Origin: Prorocentrum cordatum | Lineage: Eukaryota > Sar > Dinophyceae > Prorocentrales > Prorocentraceae | Assembly: GCA_963575745.1 (NCBI GenBank) | Contig: CAUYUJ010015285.1 | Location: 124,001-188,000 of the forward strand | Length of the DNA stretch: 64,000 nucleotides | Direction: 5' to 3' | Shown here: positions 48,396 through 61,086 of the stretch, in pieces | Layout: every line of letters begins with the position of its first letter | Numbering within the stretch: the first letter of the stretch is position 1 | Made by a program: the position numbers and the translations under genes | Notes under the pieces: generated by a model | What the model was told of the DNA's origin: nothing | The model's input: only the letters and a program-made list of their open reading frames with translations | The model's database searches: none

Positions 48396-48403
48396 TGCAC
48401 AAC

Positions 48404-48475
48404 AGAGGGTGCACCACATACATTGCACAACATATATTGCACTACATCGATTCTACAACCTACAAGCCGCGTCAC
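48404..48475 (+). repeat. 15-bp ATTGCACCACATA array (1)
   Basis: Units of about 15 bases such as TTGCACAACATATA and TTGCACTACATCGA. The same unit builds arrays at 52030, 54560 and 55931. Confidence 0.8.
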
Positions 48476-48685
48476 AATTCTTTACGCTTCGCGTATCCCC
48501 ACCAGCCCATCTCACAGCAGCAACTCTCGCGAAGCATGCCGACAGTCGTGTTTTTCAGGCGTGTGTCCGCTTGGCCCCGCATATCTCCCCTGTTCCTCCT
48601 TCCTCCCGCCTCCTTGTACATCCTCCTTGTGAGGGGAGCGGGAGAAGGACGAGGCGGAGGAGGAGGGAGAGAAAGCGCTCCTCGT
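48476..48685. other. Spacer
   Basis: No gene recognised; short frames only. Confidence 0.4.
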
Positions 48686-49090
48686 GATTTGAGTCGTTTG
48701 GGGTTTCTCGTCCTGGTGTGAGTCGTTCGGGCCCTTCTTCCTGGTGTGAGTCGTTCGGGCTCTTCGTGGTGTGAGTCGTTCGGGCTCTTCGTCCTGGTGT
48801 GAGTCGTTCGGGCTTCTCGTGGTGTGAGTTGTTCGGGCCCCTCATCCTGGTGTGAGTCGTTCGGGCCCCTCCTCCTGGTGTGACTCGTTCGGGCTCCTCG
48901 TGGTGTGAGTCGTTCGGGGCCCGCGTCGTGGTGTGAGTCGTTCGGGCTCCTCGTGGTGTGAGTCGTTCGGGCGCCTCGTCCTGGTGTGAGTCGTTCGGGC
49001 CCCTCCTTGTGGTGTGAGTCGTTCGGGCTCTTCGTGGTGTGAGTCGTTGGGGTCTCTCGTCCTGGTGTGAGTCGTTCGGGCTCCTCGTGG
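48686..49090 (+). repeat. GTGTGAGTCGTTCGGG minisatellite, about 15 units
   Basis: The units alternate between about 21 and 27 bases, depending on whether the linker is CTCTTCGTG or CTCTTCGTCCTG. Both lengths are multiples of three, keeping frames open on both strands. Confidence 0.9.
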
Positions 49091-49315
49091 GGCCTCTTGG
49101 GGGCCTCTTGGAGCCTCTTGGGGCGTCTTGGGGGCCTCTTGGGGGCCTCTTGGGGGCGTCTTGGGGGCCTCTTGGAGCCTCTTGGGGCCTCTGGGGGGCC
49201 TCTTGGGAGCCTCTTGGGGACCTCTTGGGGCCTCTTGGGGGCCTCTTGGGGGCCTCCTGGAGGCCTCTTGGGGGCCTCCTGGGGGCCTCTTGGGTCCATC
49301 TTGGAGCCTCTTGCG
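49091..49315 (-). repeat. Minisatellite of CAAGAGGCCCC type (minus)
   Basis: GGGGGCCTCTTGGGGGCCTC units, the reverse complement of the array at 16071-16222. Confidence 0.9.
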
Positions 49316-49329
49316 ACCTCCTCAGAAGC

Positions 49330-49490
49330 GCAAATGAGCGCTTCCCCTTGATTTGACCAAAATGAGGCCAAAACCTTAGTAAAATCAATGATTTTGCTAT
49401 GAAGGAAGGGGAACGCGGCCCCCTCAGAAGGCCAAAGTGGGGCGAAAACCGTAGTAAAATCAATGATTTTTACTTCAAAGACGAGCTGAG
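49330..49490 (+). repeat. Two tandem ~77-bp units
   Basis: CCAAAATGAGGCCAAAACC and TAGTAAAATCAATGATTTT recur once with minor changes (CCAAAGTGGGGCGAAAACC). Confidence 0.85.
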
Positions 49491-49979
49491 GCACCAAACT
49501 CCCCCCCCCCTCGGGGCCAGAATCCTCGTGAGGGTCGTCGTTTTTTGGCCCTCCCAGACGTCGAAAAAGACCCCCCTGACGACCCGCGGAACTCCCTCTC
49601 CAGGTCCAGGGGGAGGGGGTAGGGGGAGGGGTAAACCCCTCCCCGAAGGGGAAGAAGGGGGGTTGAGGACAGAGAGAGCTCCATAACCACTCACGCCCAA
49701 AGGGCTGGTGGGATTAAATTGACGCGGCGGCAGCCTTTCCAAAGTTGAGAGGCGCATCTGACGCCCCCCCTTCAAAGTTGAGCAACGCAGTTCGCGCCCC
49801 CTCCCCCCCCGTCAACGTTGGGAGGCAGTTGGAACACTCGCCCAGGTCGCAGGCGATAGCGCTCTCGGTGTCAATTTTGGAGGGGAGAGGGGGCGACGGA
49901 ACTCCGTCTTCCGTTATGTGTTTTGCTGGTTGCCAACGACGCATTCTTCAGTTCAGGGTATGATCGCGCTTCCCACTCC
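49491..49979. other. G/C-run-rich spacer
   Basis: C and G homopolymers and several CAAAGTTGAG words (49740-49790) related to the CAAAGTTGG inverted repeats elsewhere. No gene recognised. Confidence 0.5.
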
Positions 49980-49989
49980 GCCGTGTGAA

Positions 49990-50275
49990 ATGTCATCGCC
50001 GTCTTATCTAACCAGGCAGCTAACAGGCAGCACCCAACCAGAAAGCCAACATGTATTCCCTGACCAGTCAGCACGCAGGCATTCCCTTACCAGGCAGCCA
50101 ACAGGCATCACCCAGCCAGACAGCTAACAGGCATTCCCTTACCAGACAGCACACGGACATTCCCTGATCAGACAGCACGCAGGCATTCCCTTACCAGGCA
50201 GCCCACAGGCATTACCTTTCCAGTCAGCACACGGGCATTCCCTTACCAGACAGCACGCAGGCATTCCCTTGCCGT
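49990..50275 (+). repeat. ~29-bp minisatellite, about 9 units
   Basis: Consensus GGCATTCCCTTACCAGACAG followed by CACGCA. Three bases vary between units. Confidence 0.85.
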
Positions 50276-50339
50276 TCTTGCGTGCCTTCTGCGCTCCAGC
50301 GGTCACCAGCCCTGCTTCGGTCGGCAATGGGGGCCGGGC

Positions 50340-51960
<1,621 letters not shown>

Positions 51961-52029
51961 AAGGGTCAGAAGCGTATGAGGACCTTCGTAGTCAAGGTTC
52001 TCGTTCCCCGAATTTGTCACGTTGATTGT

Positions 52030-52133
52030 GACACGACTTGTATATTGGACAACATAGATTGCACAACACACATTACACCACATAGATTGCACCACATCGA
52101 TTGCACCACATTGGTTTCACAACATAGATGCGC
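52030..52133 (+). repeat. 15-bp ATTGCACCACATA array (2)
   Basis: About seven units such as GATTGCACCACATAG. It opens the first copy of the ~1.3-kb unit duplicated further on. Confidence 0.85.
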
Positions 52134-52179
52134 AGGATAAGTTCTCTTTTCTTATTTTCTTTAAAGCAAAAAAGCGAAT

Positions 52180-52871
52180 GAACAACAAAGATGAGATAAT
52201 AGACTGTACCCCCCCCGGGATTATCGACACCCCTTTTCGCATTGCAATTTTCATATATTCTACCCCATCGTCCATCCTATTCGTATCATCCCAGCCAGGC
52301 CAGTATCGACCCCTCCCGCCATCCTCTGCAACAAGTCTAGGCGCGCACACTTGTTTATCACAAATCGTAAGTTTTAAAGAATCCCTTGCCAAAAACGGGG
52401 CGAAGTGCACACGCGCGCGTCGTCGTGCGCGCATGCCGAAATCCTTCAAAAACTCTCGGTGTCGTAAGGATTTCAAAGTCGAGTGTCCAAAAACACACAC
52501 ACACATTTATATAAACACAGGGTTTCGCAACACGGAGTTCAAACAAAACTTGCGCGCTATTGCGAATTCTTCAGAAAAAACCATAGGTTTTTTTAAAAGG
52601 TTCATAACATGCTACCAAACGTGCTTCGAGCGTGCGCATGTCGAAATCGTTCGAACGCCCTTGCGCGCGTGCTGGGGTGGCACGATCCATGTCAAATGAT
52701 ACCATGCAGGCCACTCTCGCGCGTCTGTCACGCGCGTTTTTTCGAACTCCTTCCAAAACCTTCATCACCGACGCGAAGACGCCGTCATCGTCGTCGGCGT
52801 GATCAGCATCGGCGCCGTCACTGGCTGCCCCGTCGTCGCAGTCAGCATCGTCACCAGCATCGCTACTACCA
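52180..52871 (+). repeat. First copy of a duplicated segment, part 1
   Basis: Shares with 54830-55590 the words AAATCGTAAG, GCGCGCGTCGTCG, CGCATG-(C/T)GAAATC-TTCAAAA, GGCCACTC-CGC and GTGATCAGCATCGGCGCCG. No coding potential is evident. Confidence 0.75.
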
Positions 52872-54249
52872 TTAGAAAGAGCGCGTTCTGTTGTCGCTTG
52901 GAGGAGGGGGGGTGATTGGAACCGGACCCCCCTCTCCCCTACTTCTCCTCTCTCCCTCTCCTCGGGCGGGCGCCGGCGTCGGCGGCGGCTGGCGGCGGCG
53001 GCGGCGGCGGCGGCGGGGCTGGTAGTGGTGGTGGTGGTGGTGGTGGTGAGGTGGTTTGTGGTGGTTGTGGTGGTGGTGGGTTGTGCTGCTGGTAGTAGTG
53101 GTGGTGGTTGTTTCTGTGGTGGTGGTGTGGTAGATTGTGGTGATGGTGGTGGTAGTGGTGGTGGGTTGTTGTATTGGTGGTGGTGGTTGTGGTGACCTGT
53201 TGTGGTGGTGGTGATGGCTGTGGTGGTGGTGGTTGTGTGGTGGTTTGGTGGTGGTGGTGGGTTGAGGTGGTGATGGTGGTGGTCGTGGTGGTGGCGGTGG
53301 TGTAGATGGTGTGGTGGTTTGTGGTGGTGTTGGTGGTGGGCTGTGGTGTTGGTGGTGGTGGTGCTGCTGGTAATGGTGCTGGTGGTGCTGGTGGTGGTGG
53401 GTGGTGGGTGGCGGGTGGTGGTGGTGGTGGTTGTGGTTGTGGTGGTGGTGTGGTGGTTTGTGGTGGTGGTGTTGGTGATGGTGATGGTGGTGGTTGTGGC
53501 GGTGGTGGTGATGGTGGTGGTAATGGTGTGGTGGTTTGTGGTGGTGGTTGTGGTGGCTGTGGTGGGTTGTGGTGGGTTGTGGTGGTGCTGGTGGTGGTGG
53601 TGGAGTTTTTGGTGGTGGTGGTGGTGGTCAGGTGGTTTGTGGTGATGGTGGTAGTTGTGGTGATGGTGGGTTGTGGTGGTTGTGGTGGTGGTTGTCGTGG
53701 TGGTGGTGGTGGTGGTATGGTGGTCTGTGGTGGCGGTGGTGGTGGTGGTGGTGGCTGTGGTGTGGTCTTTGGCTCTTCCCACCATTGTGTTTTGGGAAAG
53801 GGTCAGAGTTGTAATAGATGGTTCTTGAGGTCTCGTCATCAGGGTCTCGGGGGCGTCTGAGGAGCATGCGAGGGCTCGATATGGCGATTTGTGTGTCCCC
53901 TCTGCGGCCTCTTGGCCCTCTCTGGTCATCGTCGCTGCGTCCTCGCCGTCGGCGGTGCTGGCCGCCGCCAGCGCCGGCGCCGGCGCCGGCGCGGGAGGGG
54001 GGGTTTGATCCGCCCCCCCCCCGCATCCTGGGCCTTCTCTGGTCATCGTCGCTGCGTTGGCGCTGCGGCGGCCGCCAGCGCCGGCGCAGGCGCCGGGGGG
54101 GAGGGGGGTTCGGGACGGGGGGGTTGGGGGGGAGGGGAGTCGCCCTGGTTCTGATCGACGGCGCCGAGTGTTGCGGGGGGGTCCCACCCCCCGGTTCGAA
54201 ATGCGCCGCCGAATGTTCCCAAGGAAATCCCGTGAAACGCGCTTTCTCG
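52872..54249 (+). mobile_element. 1378-bp insertion with short inverted ends and ACCA flanks
   Basis: It begins TTAGAAAGAGCGCG and ends CGCGCTTTCTCG. ACCA flanks both sides (52868-52871, 54250-54253), and the second copy of the surrounding segment lacks the insert at this point (near 55580). The interior is a long GGT/GTG microsatellite (53020-53765) between GC-rich arms. No transposase gene is visible, so it is non-autonomous if mobile. Confidence 0.6.
53020..53765 (+). repeat. GGT/GTG microsatellite
   Basis: About 745 bases of TGG trinucleotides with scattered interruptions. Confidence 0.95.
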
Positions 54250-54545
54250 ACCATCATCGTGTCTACCACTGTCGACGTTGCCATGAGACCGCGCCCGCCC
54301 AACTCGTCAATTCGCACTGAAGTGCCCGCTGGGATGTACCGAGCGGTCAGCGCTACCGCGTTCGCGTCGGTCGCGCCAAACTAGCTGGCCGCTGTGCGCG
54401 CGTGATTGGGTTGGCGCGGCCGCAGAGATGCACCAGCCAACGCCAAGCATGCATCGCAATCGCCACCGCATGGGTTCTGCAAACCAAGTTGCGGGTGGGT
54501 GGGTGGGATGTTTGCCAGAGCATTGGATGCGTCAACTCGTTTGTT
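54250..54545 (+). repeat. First copy of a duplicated segment, part 2
   Basis: Shares with 55596-55890 the words GTCGACGT, GCGTCGGTCGCGCCA-ACTAG and GGCCGCTGTGCGCGC. Confidence 0.75.
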
Positions 54546-54554
54546 CAAATCAAC

Positions 54555-54745
54555 TGCGCCACATAGATCTTACGGCATATAACGCACGAGGCAAATTGCA
54601 CCACACTGATTGCACAACATAGATTTCTAACATAGGTTTCATCACATATCTGCATATATTGCACCACGTCGATTGTATCGCATAGACTGCACCTCACAAA
54701 GATGACACAACCTAGACTCCACAACATAGGTTGCACAACGTAGAT
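54555..54745 (+). repeat. 15-bp ATTGCACCACATA array (3)
   Basis: Diverged units including GATTGCACAACATAG. It follows part 2 of the first segment copy. Confidence 0.8.
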
Positions 54746-54829
54746 TTTTTTGCTAAACAGGGGTTAGGATCACCCTCGCCCCCCAGGGTTCCCCCCCTGG
54801 GATGCGCAATGTCCTTACTATTATGTCCC

Positions 54830-55890
54830 ACCGTCCTGTCTAAGCATGAATTCGTACCATCTCAGCCAGCCAGTATCGACGCCCTCGTCCAATAATATTA
54901 TGCGCACGCTCGTTCATCAAAAATCGTAAGATTTCCCTTGCAATATTCGGGACCAAGTGCGCAGGCGCGCGTCGTCGCGCGCGCATGCTGAAATCGTTCA
55001 AAATCCTTGCGTGTGGTAAGGATGCCAAAAACACGTTTCCCAAAAAGGTAGGAACAAACAATCAAACGGTTTGAACGCGACGGTTGGGGGAATCTAATAA
55101 TCAACACCCCCTCTTCCCCCGCAGTTGAAAACTGGCACGTTTACATATCACTCGGACATTCAAACTCGGAAGTTCAAAATCAGCATTGCATTTTGGGGGG
55201 AGGGGGGTAAATTCAACTCATATGTCACGCGTGGGTGTGACTTAATTGCTTCCGGCGCTTTTTTTTGTTATTAAAAGTCTGCGCGCGGGCTCTTGCGAGT
55301 TCTGACTGCAACCAATATTTTCTCAACACTTCCATCACATGCGACCAAACGGTCTCCTCGCGCGCGCACGCCGAACTTATCCGAACGCCCTCTCGTGCGT
55401 GCAGGGGGGTACGGTCCCTGTCAAAAACTACCATGCGGGCCACTCGCGCATGTCGGCCGCGCGCGCATGTCGAAATCCTTCAAGGATCTCCACCGACACG
55501 TGGACACCATCATCGTTACCGGGGTGATCAGCATCGGCGCCGACATTGACATTGCCGTCGTCATCGTCATATCATCGCTACTATCAACATCATCGTGTCT
55601 GCCGCAGTCGACGTCGCCATGATACCGCGCCCGCCCGAGTCACCGACTCGCATTCAAGTGCCGGGGTGCCAGCACGGCTTGCGAGACGCGTTGGGAATTC
55701 CCCAGTGGTCAGCGCCACCGCGGCCGCGTCGGTCGCGCCACACTAGTTGGCCGCTTTGCGCGCTAGCCTGCACGCGCTTCCGCGGCCGCACCGATGCGCC
55801 AGCCAGCGCCAGCCAGCGCCAAGCAGTCATCGCAAGTTCCGCCGTATGGTTTTTGCAAACTATTTTGCGGGTGGGTGAGTGGAATGATTG
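54830..55890 (+). repeat. Second copy of the duplicated ~1.3-kb segment
   Basis: Continuous here, where the first copy is split by the 1378-bp insert. It is followed by the fourth 15-bp array, so the repeating unit is segment plus array. Confidence 0.75.
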
Positions 55891-55930
55891 CGCGAGCAGT
55901 GGAGCTGACAACGTCAACTTCGGCAGGGCG

Positions 55931-56245
55931 AAATGCACCACATAGGTTGCACCACATATATTGCACAACGTAGGATGCACACACACACATATTGCTGTAC
56001 GCATATTGCACCACATAGGTTGCACGGCATATATTGCGCAACACATCTTGCATCACATGGGCTGTACCATAGAGATTGCACAACGTAGGTTGCACCACAT
56101 ACATTGCACCAAATCGATTGCATTGCAAATATTGCGCAAAACATGGACTGCACAACACATATTGCTCACATAGCTTCCACAACACCGATTGTACCACATA
56201 GTGTGCACCACATAAATTGCACAAGCTGTATTGCGCAACATAGAC
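55931..56245 (+). repeat. 15-bp ATTGCACCACATA array (4)
   Basis: About 20 units, the longest of the four arrays. The minus strand stays open and reads Cys-Asn-Xaa-Cys-rich pentapeptides. Confidence 0.9.
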
Positions 56246-56335
56246 TGTTAGAAGCATATTGTTAGGGGTCCACGCTGGTTAACATGTTGTTTGTCCGATT
56301 TACGCATATGTTTGACATGCACTCCGATCGATACG

Positions 56336-56508
56336 AAAAAGTAGGGCGGAAAACTGCCTCGGAAAAGTAGGGCGGCTATCTCAGCAAGAGTATGGCAGAA
56401 ACATCGACGGCGCAGCAGGGCGGAAATCTACATCAAGGAAGCCCGATAAGTAGGGCGGACATTCCCGCCCTACTTACGAAATCGACACAAGTAGGGTGGA
56501 TTCGGAAT
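56336..56508 (+). mobile_element. Element with GTAGGGCGGA motifs (2)
   Basis: AAAAGTAGGGCGG, AAGTAGGGCGGACATTCCCG and its mirror GGGAATGTCCGCCCTACTT cluster here as in the other two elements. Ends are less clear, so the limits are approximate. Confidence 0.5.
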
Positions 56509-56880
56509 CATGGACTCCAAGTTCTCCCCATCGCAAGTCCATTCAAAAAATCCTTTTCGCAACGGGGAGCGCCCCCTTCAACAACGAGCGCTTTTTAGCC
56601 TTTGCCATTCGAGCGATGGCTCCATTTTGTAAAGAAGTTGCCCTGCATCCTTTTGGCTACACAAACAGAGGGGAAACATGTAATATCCCCTTCGATCTGG
56701 GCGTTGCATTTTTTTACACCGTGCGCTTTCGCACGGTTTCGGGCCCCGGGACCATCACACATCGATCCGGCTCGAAAATGCAGCAGAAAAAAATGCGGTG
56801 TAGTGTTTTGGTCGTGTTTTTGGTGACGTTGCATTTTTCGCAACGTCGGATTTCAGGGTCTTAGAGTCCCAGGAGGCGTC
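56509..56880. other. Spacer with palindromes
   Basis: Contains inverted words such as GTGCGCTTTCGCAC and GACGTTGC-TTTTTCGCAACGTC. An open frame (56496-56864) has no recognised motif. Confidence 0.4.
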
Positions 56881-56989
56881 CATCGATAGCCACGTTTTTG
56901 AAATGAACCTGCCTCTATGCGTACAATTGGTGCGCGGTTTTATCACTATGGCCATACATGTTGAAGAAGTCTGAAGCGAGAACCACCTT

Positions 56990-57420
56990 CTGATAAGGAG
57001 TCTTCTCCATCTGCGCAGCTGCAATACGATTTTGCAACTTGGATCGTAACTTTGGAGGAAATCTTGAGCAACATCCCGATTTTGCAAACGAGCCGCCGTC
57101 CGTGCAGCTGATGGAAGTTTTCAAGACGAGTGCGCGCGGCGCTGGGGCGAGAGCCCCATTTTGAAAATGAGCCGCCCCCCCATGGTGTGGCTACTTTCGG
57201 ATTCAAATGTACAGCGTTTCGAGACGAATGAACGCACCGCTAAGGCGCGAGCTCCCTGTTGAGAACCGTCCGCCATCCATAGTCGCAGCTAATGGGAATT
57301 TTGAGGTCGAGCTCGCGCACCGCCAAGGCGACAACCATGGTTTGGAAACAAGCCGCCCCCCATCCGCGTAGATGTGGGAGCTTTCAAGCTTCATGGCCGT
57401 AAGCGGCGAGTGAAGCTTAG
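56990..57420 (-). repeat. ~90-bp minisatellite, about 4 units
   Basis: Recurrent words are GCAAACGAGCCGCC, CAGCTGATGGAA-TTTTCAAG and GCACCGCTAAGGCG. On the minus strand the units read as ~29-residue repeats with DGG(R/S)F and SRLS. Confidence 0.7.
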
Positions 57421-58028
57421 ACGAAACACCAGCCCGCCACACCAAGAGACGCTGCCTCCCAAAAGGACATATGTCTCCGGATCGCCATGGAAAGACAAGA
57501 ATTTCGCCATGGAGCCACACGTACGAGAAAGGAGCAGCAGATGAGGAGGAGCAGCAGCAGCAGCAGCAGCGGATCTCTTCACGTATTGTTCTGCGCTGTT
57601 TCGCCCTTTTGTCGTTTGCTGGGCCGCTCGCGTGCTTGGCTTCTGGGCCGCTGGGGCGCAATGTCGCAGGAGGAGGAGGAGGAGGAGGAGGAGGAGGAGA
57701 GGCAGCGGAGCAGGAAGAGGAGGGGGATCAGTAGCAGCAGGAGACGAGGAGGAAGAGGAGGAGGAGGAGGAGCAGCAGCAGCAGCAGAGGAGAAGGTGGA
57801 GCAGCAGCAGGAGAAGAAGGAGAGAGCCCTCACCCCAGACGAGGCGGCGCTGGCGTCCAACTTGGGCCCTGGCCGCCTGCCCGAGGGGCCGATGTGACCA
57901 ACCAGCCGCGCGGCGCGCGACACGGGACCAGCGGGCAGCGGATCCGCCAGTCCTCCTCTTCTTCATTTTTATCCTCCTCTTCGTTCTTCTCCTCGTCCTC
58001 CTCCTCCTCCTCACAATCATCATCACCA
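57421..58028. other. GAG/CAG-rich low-complexity spacer
   Basis: GGAGGA and GCAGCA runs (57540-57800) and a TCC run (57955-58010) end in CACAATCATCATCACCA just before the SL relic. Frames on both strands are repeat translations. Confidence 0.6.
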
Positions 58029-58050
58029 GCCGTAGCCATTTTGGCTCAAG
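58029..58050 (+). other. Relic dinoflagellate spliced leader, perfect 22 of 22
   Basis: It begins G-CCGTAGCC and ends ATTTTGGCTCAAG, an exact match to the known leader. The next bases are CCGCG, so it lacks the GT donor of an SL RNA gene and marks the 5' end of a retroposed trans-spliced mRNA. As at 26400, ATCATCACCA stands directly before it. Confidence 0.92.
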
Positions 58051-58065
58051 CCGCGTGTTTGAGTA

Positions 58066-59150
58066 CAGTGAGCGGCTTGAATAAGGAACGCTTACTTTTC
58101 AAAAGGGGCTCGGTCGTTCCTTAGGTTTTGCACGCGTTATGCATCGCTCCCTATGCGTTATGTATTGCTTGTTCATCGTTCCCTATGCGCTATTCCTTGG
58201 AAGAAAGGGGCCTCGTTCCTTGTTCCCTACCTAGACTCTGCCTAGAAGGGTTCTTACTCTGTTAGCTTAAAGGGGCCGGGCAGTGCTACACGCCCCGGGC
58301 GGTTCCCCCAGTCCCCGCCCCGCGGTTCCCCCAGTCCCTTGGGAGCTTTAGCTTTAGCTTTAGCTTTAGCTTTAGCTTTGGCTTAGCTTTAGCTTAGCTT
58401 TAGCTTGGCTTTAACTTAGCTTTAGCTTAGCTTTAGCGTAGCTTTAGCTTAGCTTTAGCTCAGCTTTAGCTTAGCTGTACTTTAGCCTTAGCTCAGCTTA
58501 GCTTTAGCTTAACTGTAGCTTAGTTTTAGCTTAGCTTCAGCTTAACTTTAGCTTAGAGTTAGCTTAAGTTTAGCTTAGTTTTAGCGTAGCTTTAGCTTAG
58601 CTTTAGCTTAGCTTTAGCTCAGCTTTAGCTTAGCTTCAGCCTAGCTTTAGCTTAGCTTTAGCTCAGCTTTAGCTTAGCTTCAGCCTAGCTTTAGCTTAGC
58701 TTCAGCTCAGCTTCAGCCTAGATTTAGCTTAGCTTTAGCTTATCGTTAGCTTAGATTTAGCTTAGCTTTAGTTTAGCTGAAGCTCAGCTAAAGCTTAGCT
58801 ACATCTTAGATTTAGCCTAGCTTTACCTTAGTTTCAGCTTAGATTTAGCTTAGCGTTAGCTTAGATTTACCTTAGCTTTAGCTTAGCTTTAGCGTCGCTT
58901 TAGCTTAGCTTTAGCTTAGCTGTAGCTTAGCTTTAGCTTAGCTTTAGCTTAGCTTCAGCTTAGCTGTAGTTTAGCTTTAGCTTAGCTTTAGCTTAGCTTT
59001 AGCTTAGCTTTAGCTTAGCTTTAGCTCAGCTGTAGCTTAGCTTTAGCTTAGCTTTACTGTTACTACTAATGCTGCTTTCCTAGGGGCTCCAACTCCTAGG
59101 TAGGGTCGCACTGGGATAATTTATCGTTCCTTAGGTCAGGCCGATGACTG
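58066..59150 (+). mobile_element. 1085-bp composite TA-type element with GCTAA core
   Basis: The left end TACAGTGAGCGGC then TGAATAAGGAACG resembles the start of the 176-bp MITE; the right end CGTTCCTTAGGTCAGGCCGA then TGACTG resembles its end. Left TA is at 58064-58065; the right flank is TG. Nested inside, inverted, is the CCCTACCTAG element seen at 837-1284. Confidence 0.6.
58345..59068 (-). repeat. GCTAA(A) tandem array
   Basis: About 720 bases of AGCTTTAGCTT units on the plus strand (GCTAAAGCTAA on the minus). It is the counterpart of the GCTAT core in the two LINE copies. Confidence 0.95.
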
Positions 59151-59354
59151 TGAGTCCAGTTGCCACGAGTTCTCGCCATACATCTTCGGCCTTAGCCATT
59201 TCCAGTGCCCTGCCATGTCTTCCGGAGGCGCGGTGCGCCTCCTCCTGCGCGGCAGTCAGTCATTGTGCCTGCGGCTTGGAGAGATCGCGGCACAAGTTGC
59301 GCTCCAGACGCTGTACCTGGCTATCTCGAGGCGAAGCTTCCCTCAGGAGGGGAA

Positions 59355-59495
59355 GAAACACACAGACACAATTAATCGACGATCCCCCCAGAAAATATGG
59401 GAAAACATGGGAAGTGGGGGGAAAGACAAAAACCCAGAAAATATGGGAAGATATGGGGGATATTTTTATTTGTGTGTATTTGTTTGTGTGTCCTG
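59355..59495 (+). repeat. AT-rich insert with ACACACA inverted ends
   Basis: ACACACAGACACAATTA at the left is mirrored by TGTGTATTTGTTTGTGTGT at the right, and GGGAA-ATGGGAA words repeat inside. It breaks the retrogene frame and may be a small insertion or intron. Confidence 0.45.
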
Positions 59496-59922
59496 GGGCC
59501 CCTTCATTCCCGTCCTTCGCGCGGGCACTGAGGCATTTCATAGGCGAGCGCTGTGCACACCGCTGGTTCGTCTCGTGCGTCATCAGGCTCTGCAACAGCA
59601 TGCGCCACGCTGGCTTCTCGTCAAGGCTGCCCTGGCACTTATTGGTGCCCCTTCAGCCACCGCATCCGTCGGCCCCGCTTGCGCCCTCGCATCTCGTTCC
59701 TCGAAGCGCAGCTCAACACGCAGGGCGTCAACGAGCGGATGAAGAAGAAGAAGAAGAAGAAGAAAGACTCCATGGACTCCCTGCGCGTGGCCATCGAGAA
59801 CAGGCCGCTGGACTTGAAGTCCGAGATCCTATGGGCTGTCCGCGGGGTGGTCGCTGTGGAGCTCACGCCCTCCGACGAGCACTGCACCCCTGACAAGTCC
59901 CCGCCGGAGCCTATGCAGCCTA

Positions 59923-60098
59923 CAGTCGGGGCCCTGAAGAAGGAACCCTTTTCGTTGGGGAGGGGCTCCGCGTTCCTTCAGTGTTTCGCAGCTTGCTTTG
60001 GATTTTCCTCAGGTTTTCGATACGAAATCGAAGTTTAACTTATGGAAAAAAGGGGCCCTCTTCCTTATTTTGGGTTCCTCAGGTCAACGCCCCGACGG
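59923..60098 (+). mobile_element. 176-bp TA-flanked MITE inside the retrogene
   Basis: Same length as the LINE copies, starting CAGTCGGGGC and ending GCCCCGACGG, with TA at 59921-59922 and 60099-60100. Removing it with one TA joins PEPMQP to MQQLLSAK in frame. Alternatively GT at 59925 and AG at 60104-60105 would make a phase-0 intron that also preserves the frame. Confidence 0.88.
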
Positions 60099-61086
60099 TA
60101 TGCAGCAGCTCCTCTCGGCCAAGGCGGACGCACTTGCGATGCTGTCCCGAAGGTGCGAACTACTCAACGACATGATTTACGCCATTCTGGCCTCGCCATC
60201 ACGTGCGGACGTTTGCTCCGTCGTGGCGCAGATTGTAGACTCGCTCGACCCTGCTGTCATTGACGCCATGCGTTTCCCGAACATGCCGCAAGAGAACCCC
60301 GAGCCTTTGGGGGAGATTGTGCCCGACCAGTTGTTGCCTGAGCAGCCTAAGCGACCGAATAGAAAGACCAGGAAACAGAAGAAGGAGGAATACCTGGACG
60401 ACCACTTCGAACACTTCAACGCCATCGCGGACGACAACACACTGAGCAGCATGACGAAGCGGCTCCAGCAGATTAACATCGACGAGCTCTCTTTCATGTA
60501 TGTCCGCACTGATGGCCCGAACAGTTTCGCCGACGAGACCTCCATGACAGCGCACGGCATTTTCAACGAGACCTACCAGTCAAGAACGCCCCTAGCGACG
60601 AGACCTATCTTATTAAGCACGGCGTCTGCGCCGAGACCCACCAGGTCAAGAGCGGCACCAGCGACGAATCCTCCAAGTCGGAAAGCGACTTCGCCGACAT
60701 GAAAGACGAGCCTGGTTCCAGTATAACTGACACGGTAAAGACGAACACGGAGGACTATCTCGACCACTTCGTGACCGCTATCGCGGACGAGAACACGCTG
60801 AGCTCTGTGGCGAATCGGCTCTAGCAGATGCTCATCGACGACTTCTGCTCCACGGACTGCTGGTGCTGCGACGCCGACGCAGAGAAGGACGCGCTGCGCC
60901 TCTTCGAGACGATCGAGCAGGATATGCAGACAGAGCCAGACCCCTGTGCGTCCGACGCGCTGGGGAAGGCACAGGAGATGGCAGCCCTCGCCACGGAGCA
61001 CGCGCAACTCACCGAGCGCCTCAAGAGGGAGGCCGCTGGCGCCCGGAAGCAGCAGGTCTTGCGCATCGGTCCGCAGAGCGGCTTGG

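Noticed and set aside
58029-58050. Spliced-leader RNA gene
   Set aside because: The leader is not followed by a GT donor, and no Sm-site-like downstream region is seen; the same holds at 26400 and in the LTRs.
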